64,000 nucleotides of DNA from contig NZ_JAHEVJ010000007.1 of the NCBI RefSeq assembly GCF_018599245.1, forward strand, positions 186,001-250,000, given 5' to 3'. Source of the DNA: Aliiroseovarius lamellibrachiae (GTDB taxonomy: Bacteria > Pseudomonadota > Alphaproteobacteria > Rhodobacterales > Rhodobacteraceae). A program made the translations under genes and the position numbers. The notes under the pieces are model-generated. The model saw only the letters and a program-made list of their open reading frames with translations. It searched no databases and was not told the origin of the DNA. Positions 8,661 to 18,374 of the stretch are shown here, piece by piece. Numbering within the stretch: the stretch's first letter is position 1; each line of letters starts with the position of its first letter.

Positions 8661-9416
8661 ATGAAGATCGAATATGTGAAAGACGGAAACGTGATTTCCA
8701 TCGATTCAGCCCGGACGGGGATGAAATATCCTGCGGTTTCACAGGCAGAAGCCTATTGGGAAGGATTGCGCAATGGGCGCGTTATGCCGTCGCGTTCTGA
8801 TGTTGATCCGCGCGGGATTTCCAACATTCTGGAGCAATCTTTCATTCTTGAGAAAATTGCCCCCGGCATGGCGAAAATCCGGCTGGCGGGTCAAGCCATG
8901 AATGACATCTTGGGCATGGAAATGCGTGGAATGCCCATTACCTCGCTGCTCTTGCCCGAAGCGCGTGGGGATATGCGGATCGCACTCGAACGCCTATTTG
9001 ACAGTCCAGCAACGGTTCATCTTACGTTAAAAAGCGCAGGTGGTTTCACTCGTTCGGCGCTTGACGCGCAAATGTTTCTGGCCCCACTACGGGATGATCA
9101 GGGACGTACGACACGCGCACTTGGGGCAATCCAGATCAAAGGCAATATTGACCGCGCGCCGCGCCGTTTCAACATTTCAAAAATGGATGTGAAGGAAATT
9201 CTGACCAACGATGTGTCTGAATTCCGCGACAAAAGCGGGTCGAGTGACCCTCAGACCAAACACCCTTATCTGCAGCGCGACGATATGGTGAAGAAAAACA
9301 CGCGTGCCAACATACCGGGATATTTGGAACATACCGAAGGGTCAGATCTGCGCCAAAATCGTCATGGCGGGCAAAAGCGAGCCCAGCCCCATTTGCGCGT
9401 TGTTGAACCCGAGTAA
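8661..9416 (+). CDS. PAS-domain protein (PAS_5 / PF07310-like)
   Basis: A 251-residue protein whose first about 155 residues match the alphaproteobacterial PAS_5 pattern, with VSQAEAYWEGLRNGRVMPSR (here quoted as QAEAYWEGLRNGR), DVDPRGI, the IRLAGQAMNDILGMEMRGMP core and TVHLTL. The C-terminal 90 residues are polar and unstructured-looking. The start is ATG 8661, six bases after AAGGAA; the in-frame ATG at 8646 would put that site inside the gene. No output domain is visible, so it is probably a stand-alone sensor or partner protein. It stands alone between yicC (divergent) and a terminator. Confidence 0.8.
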   Translation: MKIEYVKDGNVISIDSARTGMKYPAVSQAEAYWEGLRNGRVMPSRSDVDPRGISNILEQSFILEKIAPGMAKIRLAGQAMNDILGMEMRGMPITSLLLPEARGDMRIALERLFDSPATVHLTLKSAGGFTRSALDAQMFLAPLRDDQGRTTRALGAIQIKGNIDRAPRRFNISKMDVKEILTNDVSEFRDKSGSSDPQTKHPYLQRDDMVKKNTRANIPGYLEHTEGSDLRQNRHGGQKRAQPHLRVVEPE

Positions 9417-9464
9417 ACGCTGGTATCCTGTATCGGTCAGCATCAACTGAATGGTCGTTCGACT

Positions 9465-9496
9465 AAAAAGCCCCGGCAATTGCCAGGGCTTTTTTG
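9465..9496. terminator. Bidirectional intrinsic terminator
   Basis: A nearly perfect palindrome, AAAAAGCCCC-GGCAATTGCC-AGGGCTTTTTT, lies between the convergent PAS gene and the DAHP synthase gene, with A-runs and T-runs at its two ends. Confidence 0.85.
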
Positions 9497-9510
9497 CTTT
9501 TAACAGGATA

Positions 9511-10881
9511 TCAGCTCGCTTTGCGGGCAGCCTGAGGTTGGCGCAGCGCAGAAAGCTCTTCGGCAACCAAAAACGCAAGCTCAAGAGATTGCGAGGCGTT
9601 CAGGCGTGGGTCACAGGCGGTGTGGTAACGGTCTGACAGGTTTTCATCCGTCACAGCACGAACACCACCGGTGCATTCGGTCACATCCGCGCCGGTCATT
9701 TCAAAATGCACGCCGCCGGGGATTGTCCCTTCGGCCTGATGCACGGCAAAGAAGTCCTGAACCTCTTTCAGCACCGCATCAAACGGACGCGTTTTATAAC
9801 CAGATGCGGATTTGATCGTGTTGCCATGCATCGGGTCACAGGACCACACCACATTGGCACCCTCTTCTTTCACCGCTTGAACCAAACGCGGCAAATGATC
9901 GCCCACATTACCCGCCCCAAAGCGCGCAATCAGCGTCAAACGGCCCGCTTCGTTTTCCGGGTTCAATTTGCCCATCAAAACCTTCAGGTCTTCTGCGGTT
10001 GTGGTTGGGCCACATTTCAGGCCAACCGGGTTGATCACACCGCGACAGAATTCGACATGCGCCCCATCAGGCTGACGTGTGCGATCGCCGATCCAGATCA
10101 TATGGCCCGACCCGGCCACTGTTTTGCCGGTGGTGGCGTCAAGGCGGGTCAACGCCTCTTCATATTCCAGAAGCAACGCCTCGTGCGAGGTGTAGAAATC
10201 CACAGACGCAAGGCTGTGTGCTGTTTCAGAGGTGACACCAGCGGCTTTCATAAAGTCGAGCGTGTCTTGGATGCGTTCCGCCATCGCACGGTATTTTTCG
10301 GCTTCATCTGAGGCGGTGAAGCCCAGTGTCCAACCATGCACCTGATGCACATCCGCCAAACCACCCGTGGAAAACGCGCGAAGCAAGTTCACGGTGGCGG
10401 CCGATTGCGTATAGGCCTGCAACATCTTCTGTGGCGACGGGATCCGCGCCTCGGATGTGAAGCCAAGTTCATTGATGATATCACCGCGGTAGCTTGGCAG
10501 CTCAATTCCATCCACCGTCTCGGTCGGTGCTGAACGAGGCTTGGCAAATTGCCCCGCCATCCGGCCAACTTTGACCACAGGAACCTTGGCGCCAAAGGTC
10601 AAAACCATCGCCATCTGCAACATCACTTTGAACGTGTCACGAATGCCGTCGGCAGAGAAATCTGTAAAGCTTTCGGCGCAATCGCCGCCTTGCAGCAAAA
10701 ACGCCTCGCCGCGCGCGGCTTTGCCCAGTTCATTTTTCAACCGGATCGCTTCGCCCGCAAAGACCAGCGGTGGATACTTTCCAAGCTGCCGTTCGACCTC
10801 GGCCAACGCAGCCGGGTCGGTATAGTCTGGCATCTGAACCCGAGGTTTCGATCTCCAGGCCGACTTTTCCCAATCCGTCAT
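9511..10881 (-). CDS. Class II 3-deoxy-7-phosphoheptulonate synthase
   Basis: A 456-residue enzyme of the plant-type (class II, AroA-II) family, condensing PEP and erythrose-4-phosphate to DAHP as the first shikimate-pathway step. Visible hallmarks include the N-terminal [24 protein letters not shown] with metal-ligand Cys68, [22 protein letters not shown], and [12 protein letters not shown] near the C-terminus. Length matches the family. The start is ATG 10881, behind a GGAG element. It is transcribed alone. aroK and aroB of the same pathway lie at the left edge of the window. Confidence 0.96.
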   Translation of the reverse strand: MTDWEKSAWRSKPRVQMPDYTDPAALAEVERQLGKYPPLVFAGEAIRLKNELGKAARGEAFLLQGGDCAESFTDFSADGIRDTFKVMLQMAMVLTFGAKVPVVKVGRMAGQFAKPRSAPTETVDGIELPSYRGDIINELGFTSEARIPSPQKMLQAYTQSAATVNLLRAFSTGGLADVHQVHGWTLGFTASDEAEKYRAMAERIQDTLDFMKAAGVTSETAHSLASVDFYTSHEALLLEYEEALTRLDATTGKTVAGSGHMIWIGDRTRQPDGAHVEFCRGVINPVGLKCGPTTTAEDLKVLMGKLNPENEAGRLTLIARFGAGNVGDHLPRLVQAVKEEGANVVWSCDPMHGNTIKSASGYKTRPFDAVLKEVQDFFAVHQAEGTIPGGVHFEMTGADVTECTGGVRAVTDENLSDRYHTACDPRLNASQSLELAFLVAEELSALRQPQAARKAS

Positions 10882-11077
10882 TTCTTTGCTCCACTGTGTG
10901 TCATGCCCCCAGACTGGGGGATTAAGGCCCCCTTTCTAGCGTTAACATCGGAAGGGTGCAAACAAAGTTGTGACACAAGAATATGGCGTTGGCATCGCAA
11001 ATATACTTGAAGCCGTAAGGTAAAGCTGGTGTGGTATTCTTCACTTAAGAAAACCTTCGATCAGAAGTGAGTCGCGC

Positions 11078-12067
11078 ATGGACCAACCCACGAAGCAGGA
11101 CACAACGCGCCGCCGGTTTGTGTTTGTTTTGGTCAACGATTTTACCCTGCTCAGCTTTGCTGGCGCGGTGGATGCCCTTCGTATTGCCAATCGCGCCGCG
11201 GGGCGTGAGCTGTATGAATGGACGCTGATGGGCGAAGGTGGCGAGGCCATTGCCTCGTCTGTTGGCGCATCTTTTAACGTCGACAGCGATTTGGAAGAGC
11301 TGCGTCGGGATGACACCGTTATTCTATGTTCGGGCGTTCGGGTTCAGAGCAATTGTTCCCCAAAGCTTCTGAATTGGTTGCGCCGGGAATCGCGCCGCGG
11401 CGTGCACATCGCGGGGCTCTGTACTGCGTCATATATTATGGCGCGGGCGGGATTGCTGTCGCAGAAACGCGCAACGATTCACTGGGAAAACCACGACAGC
11501 TTTACCGAAGAATTCGACGATGTTGATCTGACCAAGCGGATCTTTGTGATTGACGGCAATCGGATGACCGCCGCAGGTGGCACCGCGTCGATGGATTTGA
11601 TGCTGAAACTGATCGCCCAACAACAGGGTGAAGAGGTCGCGAATATTGTTGCCGACCAACAGATCTACACCTCAATTCGTACCGATCGCGACAGCCAGCG
11701 CCTGTCGGTTCCCACCCGTATTGGCGTGCGTCATCCCAAGCTCAGCGAAGTGATTCAACGGATGGAAGCCAATATCGAAGAACCCATTTCACCGTCGGTT
11801 CTCGCCTCAGAAGTTGGCATGTCGACCCGACAGCTTGAACGGCTGTTTCGTCGGTATCTGAACCGTTCCCCCAAGCGATATTACATGGAATTACGGTTGC
11901 AAAAGGCGCGTAACCTGTTGATGCAAACGGATATGAGCGTGATTAACGTGGCCCTTGCCTGTGGGTTTTCCAGCCCGTCACATTTCTCAAAATGCTACAG
12001 ATCCCACTATGACACGACGCCCTATCGCGAGCGCGGTAGCCAGTCTGGGGCCTCTGCAGAGATATGA
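11078..12067 (+). CDS. GlxA-family AraC-type transcriptional regulator
   Basis: A 329-residue regulator with an N-terminal DJ-1/PfpI (glutamine-amidotransferase-like) domain, residues about 10-195, and a C-terminal AraC double helix-turn-helix, residues about 220-320. The nucleophile-elbow-like segment is AGLCTASYIMA, but such regulator domains are normally non-enzymatic ligand sensors. The HTH region shows SPSVLASEVGMSTRQLERLFRR and NVALACGFSSPSHFSKCYR. Relatives control choline, carnitine, glycine-betaine or arginine catabolism. The ligand here is unknown. It overlaps the next gene by 4 bases. Confidence 0.9.
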   Translation: MDQPTKQDTTRRRFVFVLVNDFTLLSFAGAVDALRIANRAAGRELYEWTLMGEGGEAIASSVGASFNVDSDLEELRRDDTVILCSGVRVQSNCSPKLLNWLRRESRRGVHIAGLCTASYIMARAGLLSQKRATIHWENHDSFTEEFDDVDLTKRIFVIDGNRMTAAGGTASMDLMLKLIAQQQGEEVANIVADQQIYTSIRTDRDSQRLSVPTRIGVRHPKLSEVIQRMEANIEEPISPSVLASEVGMSTRQLERLFRRYLNRSPKRYYMELRLQKARNLLMQTDMSVINVALACGFSSPSHFSKCYRSHYDTTPYRERGSQSGASAEI

Positions 12068-13119
12068 TGCGGGTTTTAGTCGTTGCCTCAGGCGTGCTTG
12101 TGGGCTTGGCCGTCATCGTTTGGGTCGCCGTACAGACCTTCTTTGGATACGGTCCCGTCGCGTGGCTTGTTGGCGAAGATCTATCACAGCTGCAACAATC
12201 GCAACTTGCCGAATTGGTCGCGCTGGAAGACGCGGATCATGTTGTTTATCACAATGGTCGCGCGGGTTGGTTTTTGGTCAAACACCCCGATGATCTGCGC
12301 AACAGTTCGATCGGATTTTTCGGCCCACGACTGGTCGAGAAATTATTCTCTGCACCACATCAGCCGATCTATTGCGGCTCCGGAACGTCTAAGATCCTTT
12401 GGGTCATTCAAAATGACCGCGTTGATGATGCGCTGGCGTTTTGCAAAAGCAATCGCATGGACTTGTCCTCACTTCGCGCCCTGTCTCAACCGGTTGAAAT
12501 GGAAACCCACGAGCTGAGCAAGGATGAGATTGAAGCGCTTCTTCCGGACGTGGATACAGACCCGAACGCCTATTGGGTGACGCGCCCCGTTAATATAACA
12601 GAATTCACGCATCAACAGACCATCACCCTGCCCTATATTTGGTCGTCAACGACCGAAGACACCCCGAATAAATCCGATTTGGAACAAGCATTTCATGAGG
12701 TTTTGCTGGCACAGACCAATGCACAGCCCGATGAATTATCCGTGTCCCTTGCGCTTCAGATTGCGCCACGTTTGGCGATCAATGCACCGTCTTCCAAACT
12801 GGTTCAGGCCCCGACCCATTTGATCAGACGAGACAGTGATCTGCTGCGGCTCCCCCAGGATGTGTCGCTGATGCGCCCAATCCTTACCCTTCGTTGCGCG
12901 AAAGACCTGTGCCTGAAAACGGGCGCCATCGACCTGTCCGCCCCCCTAAAACCCTATCGAAAGCCCGATGGGATCCAAGGCACACATCATCCAATATCCG
13001 CACTGCCAGACGACGACATCGAGTTTTTGCCAAACATAGCAGAGATTCGCGACCAGAGCCAAAAGCCAGGCGCCCTGTCGCAAGTCACCTATCTCACCCG
13101 GTACGTCCGCACCCATTAA
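12064..13119 (+). CDS. Membrane-anchored protein of unknown function
   Basis: A 351-residue protein beginning with one hydrophobic helix (about residues 3-24), probably an N-terminal membrane anchor with the rest periplasmic. No family is recognised. The body contains a cysteine pair region (IYCGSG, LAFCKSN) and a late CAKDLCLKTG. The start ATG lies inside the stop of the GlxA-type regulator (ATGA), implying co-translation. It ends about 110 bp before the ABC importer operon, with no terminator hairpin obvious in between. Confidence 0.65.
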   Translation: MMRVLVVASGVLVGLAVIVWVAVQTFFGYGPVAWLVGEDLSQLQQSQLAELVALEDADHVVYHNGRAGWFLVKHPDDLRNSSIGFFGPRLVEKLFSAPHQPIYCGSGTSKILWVIQNDRVDDALAFCKSNRMDLSSLRALSQPVEMETHELSKDEIEALLPDVDTDPNAYWVTRPVNITEFTHQQTITLPYIWSSTTEDTPNKSDLEQAFHEVLLAQTNAQPDELSVSLALQIAPRLAINAPSSKLVQAPTHLIRRDSDLLRLPQDVSLMRPILTLRCAKDLCLKTGAIDLSAPLKPYRKPDGIQGTHHPISALPDDDIEFLPNIAEIRDQSQKPGALSQVTYLTRYVRTH

Positions 13120-13231
13120 CCCATGTTTTAATGGCGGGTTTCCCATCATTTTCTTCGCATGCGGGTCTTTTCATTTGTTTTTTTCAGCCCTAGGGTAGCT
13201 CAGGGAAAATTTTCCAACTGGGAGAGAAAAT

Positions 13232-14422
13232 ATGAAAAAGCTGCTGATGGCCTCGGCTGCCACTGCTCTTATGTCCGGCGCAGCATTTGCGGACGGTCAT
13301 GGTGTCGTTAAATTGGGCACCATTTTGGGTTATACTGGTCCGATCGAAAGTTTGACACCGCATATGGCCGGTGGCGCAGAACTTGCGATGGCCGAAGTGT
13401 CTGAATCTGGCCTGCTTTTGGGCGGTAAGACCGTCGAATCCGTTCGCGCAGATTCGACCTGTGTCGACAGCGCCGCCGCAACGGCCGCCGCTGAAAAGCT
13501 GATCACCTCGGATGGCGTCAAAGGCCTGATGGGTCCTGACTGTTCGGGTGTGACTGGCGCGGTTCTGGCCAATGTGGCTGTGCCAAACGGCATCGTCATG
13601 ATCTCACCATCGGCAACGTCGCCCGGCCTGTCGTCTGCTGAAGACAATGGTCTCTTTTTCCGGACAGCGCCGTCGGACGCACGTCAATCTGACGTAATGG
13701 CCACTATTCTGACCGAAAAAGGCATCAAATCCGTTGCGGTGACCTATACCAACAACGACTACGGCAAAGGCATGGCGGACGCGTTTAAAGCGGCGTTTGA
13801 AGCGGCTGGTGGTGAAGTGACCATCGTTGCGGCCCATGAAGATGGCAAAGCGGATTACACCGCAGAAGTTGGTGCCTTGGCATCCGCGGGTGGCGATCTT
13901 CTGGTTGTTGCGGGTTACGTTGACCAAGGTGGTGCGGGCATCGTGCGCGGCGCGCTGGATTCCGGTGCATTTGACATGTTCCACTTCCCTGATGGGATGA
14001 TCGGTTCCAACCTCGAAGCCAATTTCGGCGAGGAAATCGAAGGATCTTCTGGTCAGGTTCCGGGCACAGACAGCCCCGGTGCTGCAGCCTTTGCTGAGAT
14101 GGTTGGCGACAAGTTTGACGTGACTTCACCCTACACTGGTGAAAGCTATGACGCCGCAGCCCTGTTGATGCTGGCGATGCAAGCCGCAGGTTCAGAAGAG
14201 CCGGGCGACTACGCTTCAAAAGTGGAAATGGTTGCAAACGCCCCTGGCGAGAAAATCTTCCCGGGTGAGCTGGCCAAAGGTCTGCAGATCCTCGCGGATG
14301 GTGGTGATATCGATTATGTCGGTGCGACAGCGGTTGAGCTGGTAAACGGTGGCGAAGCCGCTGGCAGCTATCGCGAGATCAAAATTGAAGGTGGCAAAAT
14401 CACCACCGTTCAATATCGCTAA
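13232..14422 (+). CDS. ABC importer substrate-binding protein, branched-chain amino acid (Peripla_BP_6) type
   Basis: A 396-residue periplasmic binding protein with a clear signal peptide cleaved after AAFA (about residue 20). The mature part follows the type I fold of LivJ/LivK-like proteins, with GTILGYTGPIES near the start, the hinge-proximal GPDCSGVT and ISPSATSPGLS ligand loop, and YTNNDYGKGMADAF. Substrate cannot be read from sequence; amino acids, amides or other small organic acids are possible. A hairpin separates it from the membrane and ATPase genes, a usual way to express the binding protein in excess. A GGGAGA site lies before the start. Confidence 0.92.
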   Translation: MKKLLMASAATALMSGAAFADGHGVVKLGTILGYTGPIESLTPHMAGGAELAMAEVSESGLLLGGKTVESVRADSTCVDSAAATAAAEKLITSDGVKGLMGPDCSGVTGAVLANVAVPNGIVMISPSATSPGLSSAEDNGLFFRTAPSDARQSDVMATILTEKGIKSVAVTYTNNDYGKGMADAFKAAFEAAGGEVTIVAAHEDGKADYTAEVGALASAGGDLLVVAGYVDQGGAGIVRGALDSGAFDMFHFPDGMIGSNLEANFGEEIEGSSGQVPGTDSPGAAAFAEMVGDKFDVTSPYTGESYDAAALLMLAMQAAGSEEPGDYASKVEMVANAPGEKIFPGELAKGLQILADGGDIDYVGATAVELVNGGEAAGSYREIKIEGGKITTVQYR

Positions 14423-14442
14423 TTCACATAGATAACCTAACG

Positions 14443-14470
14443 AAACAGCCCGGATTTTTCCGGGCTGTTT
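14443..14470 (+). terminator. Hairpin between binding-protein gene and ABC genes
   Basis: An 11-bp perfect inverted repeat, AAACAGCCCGG / CCGGGCTGTTT, with a 6-base loop lies 21 bases after the binding-protein stop. It lacks a long T-run after the stem, so partial termination or 3'-end stabilisation of the binding-protein mRNA is more likely than a full stop. Confidence 0.7.
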
Positions 14471-14512
14471 CAGTAAGATACACAGCCAATCTAAGGTTGT
14501 GAGGGGGAAAAT

Positions 14513-15292
14513 ATGATCGTCATAGAAGACGTTCACAAGCATTTCGGCGGGTTTCGGGCCGTCGATGGGGCAAGCCTGCGGATCGAAGATGGATCAATCA
14601 CTGGTCTCATCGGTCCCAATGGCGCGGGCAAAACAACCTTGTTCAACGTGATCGCCGGGGTGTTGAAACCGACATCTGGCAGAATCACGATGGGAGGAGA
14701 GGACATTACCGGCCTGCCCCCCCATGAGCTGTTTCACAAAGGCCTTTTGCGCACCTTCCAAATTGCTCATGAATTTGGATCCATGACCTGCCGCGAAAAC
14801 CTGATGATGGTCCCCGGCGGCCAATCAGGGGAACAGCTTTGGAACACATGGTTTGGCCGCAAACGCATTGCTGATGAAGAACGGGCCCTGCGCGCAAAAG
14901 CGGACGAAGTGCTTGAATTCCTGACCATTTCCCATATCGCCGATCTGCGCGCTGGTGAAATCTCTGGCGGTCAGAAAAAGCTGTTGGAACTGGGCCGCAC
15001 CATGATGGTTGACGCCAAGATTGTGTTTCTGGATGAGGTGGGAGCCGGCGTGAACCGCACCCTGCTTTACACCATCGCGGACGCCATCAAGCGCCTGAAC
15101 GAAGAGCGTGGATATACCTTTGTTGTGATCGAACACGACATGGATTTCGTTGAGAAACTTTGCGACCCGGTCATTTGTATGGCTGAGGGCAAAGTGCTCG
15201 CCCAAGGCACTTTGGCCGAGATCAAAGCCAATGAACAGGTGATCGAAGCCTATCTGGGCACCGGCCTTAAAAACAAGAAAGAGGACGCATAA
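14513..15292 (+). CDS. ABC importer ATPase, LivG-like
   Basis: A 259-residue ATP-binding subunit. Walker A GPNGAGKTT (about 33-41), the signature ISGGQKKLLELGR, Walker B IVFLDE and the switch His (VIEHDM) are all present. The residue after the catalytic Glu is unusual: the D-loop reads DEVGAGVN rather than the usual DEPxAGLN. The late hallmark of LivG, a C-terminal segment running into VIEAYLG, is present. The gene starts behind GAGGGGGAAA and its TAA overlaps the next ATG (TAATG). Confidence 0.93.
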   Translation: MIVIEDVHKHFGGFRAVDGASLRIEDGSITGLIGPNGAGKTTLFNVIAGVLKPTSGRITMGGEDITGLPPHELFHKGLLRTFQIAHEFGSMTCRENLMMVPGGQSGEQLWNTWFGRKRIADEERALRAKADEVLEFLTISHIADLRAGEISGGQKKLLELGRTMMVDAKIVFLDEVGAGVNRTLLYTIADAIKRLNEERGYTFVVIEHDMDFVEKLCDPVICMAEGKVLAQGTLAEIKANEQVIEAYLGTGLKNKKEDA

Positions 15293-16008
15293 TGGCAGAT
15301 CCTTTTCTGATCGGCGACGGGATGACCGGCGGCTATGGTAAAAATGGCCCCGACATTCTGCACGATTGCACCATTTCCGTTGAAAAAGGCGAAATTGCCG
15401 TGATCGTGGGCCCCAATGGGGCGGGGAAATCGACAGGCATGAAAGCCGTGTTTGGGATGCTCAACCTGCGTCAGGGTTCAGTAAAATTGGGTGGTGAGGA
15501 CATCACCAAACTCAGCCCACAGGCGCGCGTGCGCAAAGGCATGGGCTTTGTGCCGCAAACGCATAATATTTTTGGCTCGATGAGCGTCGAAGAGAACCTC
15601 GAAATGGGTGGGTTTATCCGCACTGATGATATCTCTGAGACCATTGAACAGGTTTATGAGCTGTTCCCAATCCTGCGCGAAAAACGTCTTCAGGCGGCGG
15701 GAGAGCTGTCTGGCGGTCAACGTCAACAGGTGGCCGTGGGGCGCGCATTGATGACCAAACCCTCTGTCTTGATGCTGGATGAGCCGACCGCCGGGGTTTC
15801 GCCAATCGTAATGGACGAGCTGTTTGACCGGATTATCGAGGTGGCCCGCACCGGGATTTCCATCCTGATGGTGGAACAAAACGCCCGACAAGCGCTTGAA
15901 ATTGCAGACAAAGGCTATGTCCTTGTGCAAGGCGCAAACGCCCATACCGGCACGGGCAAAGAACTTTTGGCGGATCCCGAAGTTCGCCAAAGCTTTTTGG
16001 GAGGGTGA
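15292..16008 (+). CDS. ABC importer ATPase, LivF-like
   Basis: A 238-residue second ATP-binding subunit pairing with the LivG-like one. Walker A GPNGAGKST, signature LSGGQRQQVAVGRALM, Walker B VLMLDEPTAGVSP and switch His in MVEQNARQALE (Q-loop-type variation usual for LivF) are visible. The GSMSVEENLEMGG segment is typical of the subfamily. It overlaps the preceding gene by one base. Its stop lies in the short region that also holds the ribosome-binding site of the permease gene. Confidence 0.93.
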   Translation: MADPFLIGDGMTGGYGKNGPDILHDCTISVEKGEIAVIVGPNGAGKSTGMKAVFGMLNLRQGSVKLGGEDITKLSPQARVRKGMGFVPQTHNIFGSMSVEENLEMGGFIRTDDISETIEQVYELFPILREKRLQAAGELSGGQRQQVAVGRALMTKPSVLMLDEPTAGVSPIVMDELFDRIIEVARTGISILMVEQNARQALEIADKGYVLVQGANAHTGTGKELLADPEVRQSFLGG

Positions 16009-16010
16009 TC

Positions 16011-17021
16011 ATGGATTTCCTTAACGCAATTGTGGCGCTGGCCAACTTCGTGTTGATCCCCGCCATTTCCTATGGTTCACAGCTCGCGATTGGCGCGCTT
16101 GGGGTCACGTTGATTTATGGCATCCTGCGCTTTTCCAACTTCGCCCATGGTGACAGCATGGCCTTTGGCGCGATGGTGACGATCTTGGTGACATGGTGGA
16201 TGCAAAGCCTCGGTGTTTCGATCCATCCTTTGCCCACGGCGCTGCTGGCCCTGCCCTTTGGGATTGCCGCCACATCGCTGATGGTTTTGACCACCGACCG
16301 CGTGGTTTACCGCTTTTATCGGCGGGTCAAAGCCAAACCCATTGTCTTTGTCATGGCCTCGATCGGCGTGATGTTCATTATGAACGGCATCGTCCGGTTT
16401 ATCATTGGCCCCGGCGATCAACGCTTTGCAGATGGGGCGCGTTTCATCATGAAAGCGCGTGATTTCAAAGAGATGACCGGCCTTCGCGAAGGTTTGGCCT
16501 TTAAGACCAGCCAAGGCATCACAATCATCGCCGCGGTCTTGATTGTGGCATTGCTGTTTTGGTTTCTGAACCATACGCGCACCGGAAAATCCATGCGCGC
16601 CTTCTCAGATAACGAAGATCTGGCGCTGTTGTCTGGCATTAACCCAGAGCGGGTTGTGATGGTCACCTGGATCATTGTGGCCGCGCTGATCACCATCGCG
16701 GGTGTGCTTTACGGCTTGGACAAAAGCTTTAAACCCTTCACCTATTTCCAGCTTTTGCTGCCCATCTTTGCCTCTGCCATCGTTGGCGGTTTGGGCAATC
16801 CATTGGGTGCCATTGCAGGTGGATTTGTGATCGCCTTTTCCGAGGTCACGGTGACCTATGCTTGGAAAAAAATCGCTGTTTATCTGCTGCCCGATGCACT
16901 GGAACCCTCCGGCCTCGCGCAGCTTCTTTCCACCGACTATAAATTTGCGGTCAGTTTTGTGATCCTGATCGTGGTGTTGCTGTTCAAGCCCACCGGGCTT
17001 TTCAAAGGACAATCGGTATGA
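16011..17021 (+). CDS. ABC importer permease, LivH-like
   Basis: A 336-residue inner-membrane permease with about eight hydrophobic segments and the family motif LGVTLIYGILRFSNFAHGD near residue 35. The conserved loop near the C-terminal half reads ASAIVGGLGNPLGAIAGGF. I chose ATG 16011, six to seven bases after GGGAGG; a GTG at 16005 in the same frame would overlap the previous stop and leave the site too close. Its stop overlaps the LivM-like start (ATGA). Confidence 0.92.
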   Translation: MDFLNAIVALANFVLIPAISYGSQLAIGALGVTLIYGILRFSNFAHGDSMAFGAMVTILVTWWMQSLGVSIHPLPTALLALPFGIAATSLMVLTTDRVVYRFYRRVKAKPIVFVMASIGVMFIMNGIVRFIIGPGDQRFADGARFIMKARDFKEMTGLREGLAFKTSQGITIIAAVLIVALLFWFLNHTRTGKSMRAFSDNEDLALLSGINPERVVMVTWIIVAALITIAGVLYGLDKSFKPFTYFQLLLPIFASAIVGGLGNPLGAIAGGFVIAFSEVTVTYAWKKIAVYLLPDALEPSGLAQLLSTDYKFAVSFVILIVVLLFKPTGLFKGQSV

Positions 17022-18373
17022 CCCAAAACATCCGTACACCGCTTTTATTTGCGATCATGGCTGTGCTGTTTATCTTGGAAGGCAGCACCAATTTCTGGGT
17101 CTTTTCAGGCAGCTGGAACACATCCCTTGCCATCTTAAACATGGCGCTGATCTCGGCGATTATGGCCTTGGGCGTGAACCTTCAATGGGGCTACGCGGGG
17201 CTTTTTAACGTCGGCGTGATGGGGTTTGTGGCCCTTGGTGGCCTTGCCACTGTGCTGATCTCGATGCCGGCCACACCCGGAGCGTGGAGCGCCGGTGGCC
17301 TTCGCATCGTTTTGGGCATCATCGTTGGTGTTGGCACGATCTTAGGGGCTGTCCAAATTCGCAAGAAAATGTCACCCGGTCGGAACCGGGGGCTTTTGAT
17401 GATCGCCCTTTTGGTGCTTGGGTTCTTTGCGTTCCGCTATGTTTTTGATGCTGGCGTTGAAGCGATTGAAGCGATCAACCCGGCGCAAACAGGCAATTTG
17501 GGCGGTCTAAACCCCGGCGGGCCAGAGAACTACAAAGCTCATGGATATATGACCCTGCTGGCGTGGCCAGTTGGGGGATTGTTTGCCGCTGGTGCCGCTT
17601 GGATTGTTGGGAAAACGGCTCTTGGGCTGCGCTCGGACTATCTTGCCATCGCGACCCTAGGCATTGCCGAGATTATCCTTGCCATGATGAAGAACGAGGA
17701 TTGGTTGGCGCGTGGCGTGAAAAACGTCGTCGGCCTGCCCCGCCCTGTTCCATATGAGGTCGATCTGCAAAAAAGTGCTGAATTTGCGGCCCGTGCCGAG
17801 GCATGGGGCACCGATGTGACCACCGCATCGACCATCGCGGTCAAACTGTCTTACGGCCTGCTTTTCACCGCTGTGCTTGTGGTTCTGCTGGTGCTTGCGC
17901 AGTTGTCACTGAAGTCCCCTTGGGGTCGTATGATGCGCGCTATTCGTGACAACGAAGTGGCCGCACGCGCGATGGGGAAAAACGTCACCAAACGTCATCT
18001 GCAAATCTTTGTCCTTGGCTCGGCGATCTGTGGTCTTGCCGGTGCAATGATGACAACGCTTGATGGGCAACTGACCCCCAATTCTTATCAACCTCTTCGG
18101 TTTACCTTCCTGATTTGGGTGATGGTGATCGTTGGCGGTTCAGGAAATAATTTTGGGGCCGTGCTGGGCGGTTTGATGATCTGGTTTTTCTGGATCAAGG
18201 TTGAACCAATCGGAAACTGGCTGATGATGGTTGTCACATCCGGTATGGAAGATGGTTCAGGGTTGAAGACCCATCTTCTAAACTCCGCAGCGCATATGCG
18301 ACTGTTTTCAATGGGGATTATCCTGTTGCTTGTCCTACGCTTTAGCCCACGCGGGCTGGTGCCAGAACGTTAA
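17018..18373 (+). CDS. ABC importer permease, LivM-like
   Basis: A 451-residue second permease, longer than typical LivM (about 300-420) owing to extra segments around residues 85-165 before the conserved core. Family features are GVNLQWGYAGLFNVGVMGF, LRSDYLAIATLGIAEI, the cytoplasmic coupling motif GRMMRAIRDNEVAARAMGKN (EAA loop) and the terminal LRFSPRGLVPER. It is the last gene of the importer operon; a nucleotidyltransferase gene begins only two bases after its stop. Confidence 0.92.
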   Translation: MTQNIRTPLLFAIMAVLFILEGSTNFWVFSGSWNTSLAILNMALISAIMALGVNLQWGYAGLFNVGVMGFVALGGLATVLISMPATPGAWSAGGLRIVLGIIVGVGTILGAVQIRKKMSPGRNRGLLMIALLVLGFFAFRYVFDAGVEAIEAINPAQTGNLGGLNPGGPENYKAHGYMTLLAWPVGGLFAAGAAWIVGKTALGLRSDYLAIATLGIAEIILAMMKNEDWLARGVKNVVGLPRPVPYEVDLQKSAEFAARAEAWGTDVTTASTIAVKLSYGLLFTAVLVVLLVLAQLSLKSPWGRMMRAIRDNEVAARAMGKNVTKRHLQIFVLGSAICGLAGAMMTTLDGQLTPNSYQPLRFTFLIWVMVIVGGSGNNFGAVLGGLMIWFFWIKVEPIGNWLMMVVTSGMEDGSGLKTHLLNSAAHMRLFSMGIILLLVLRFSPRGLVPER

Positions 18374-18374
18374 A

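Noticed and set aside
9706-10311. 201-codon plus-strand frame opposite the DAHP synthase gene
   Set aside because: It is a shadow of a well-conserved enzyme gene on the other strand, with no own start signals.
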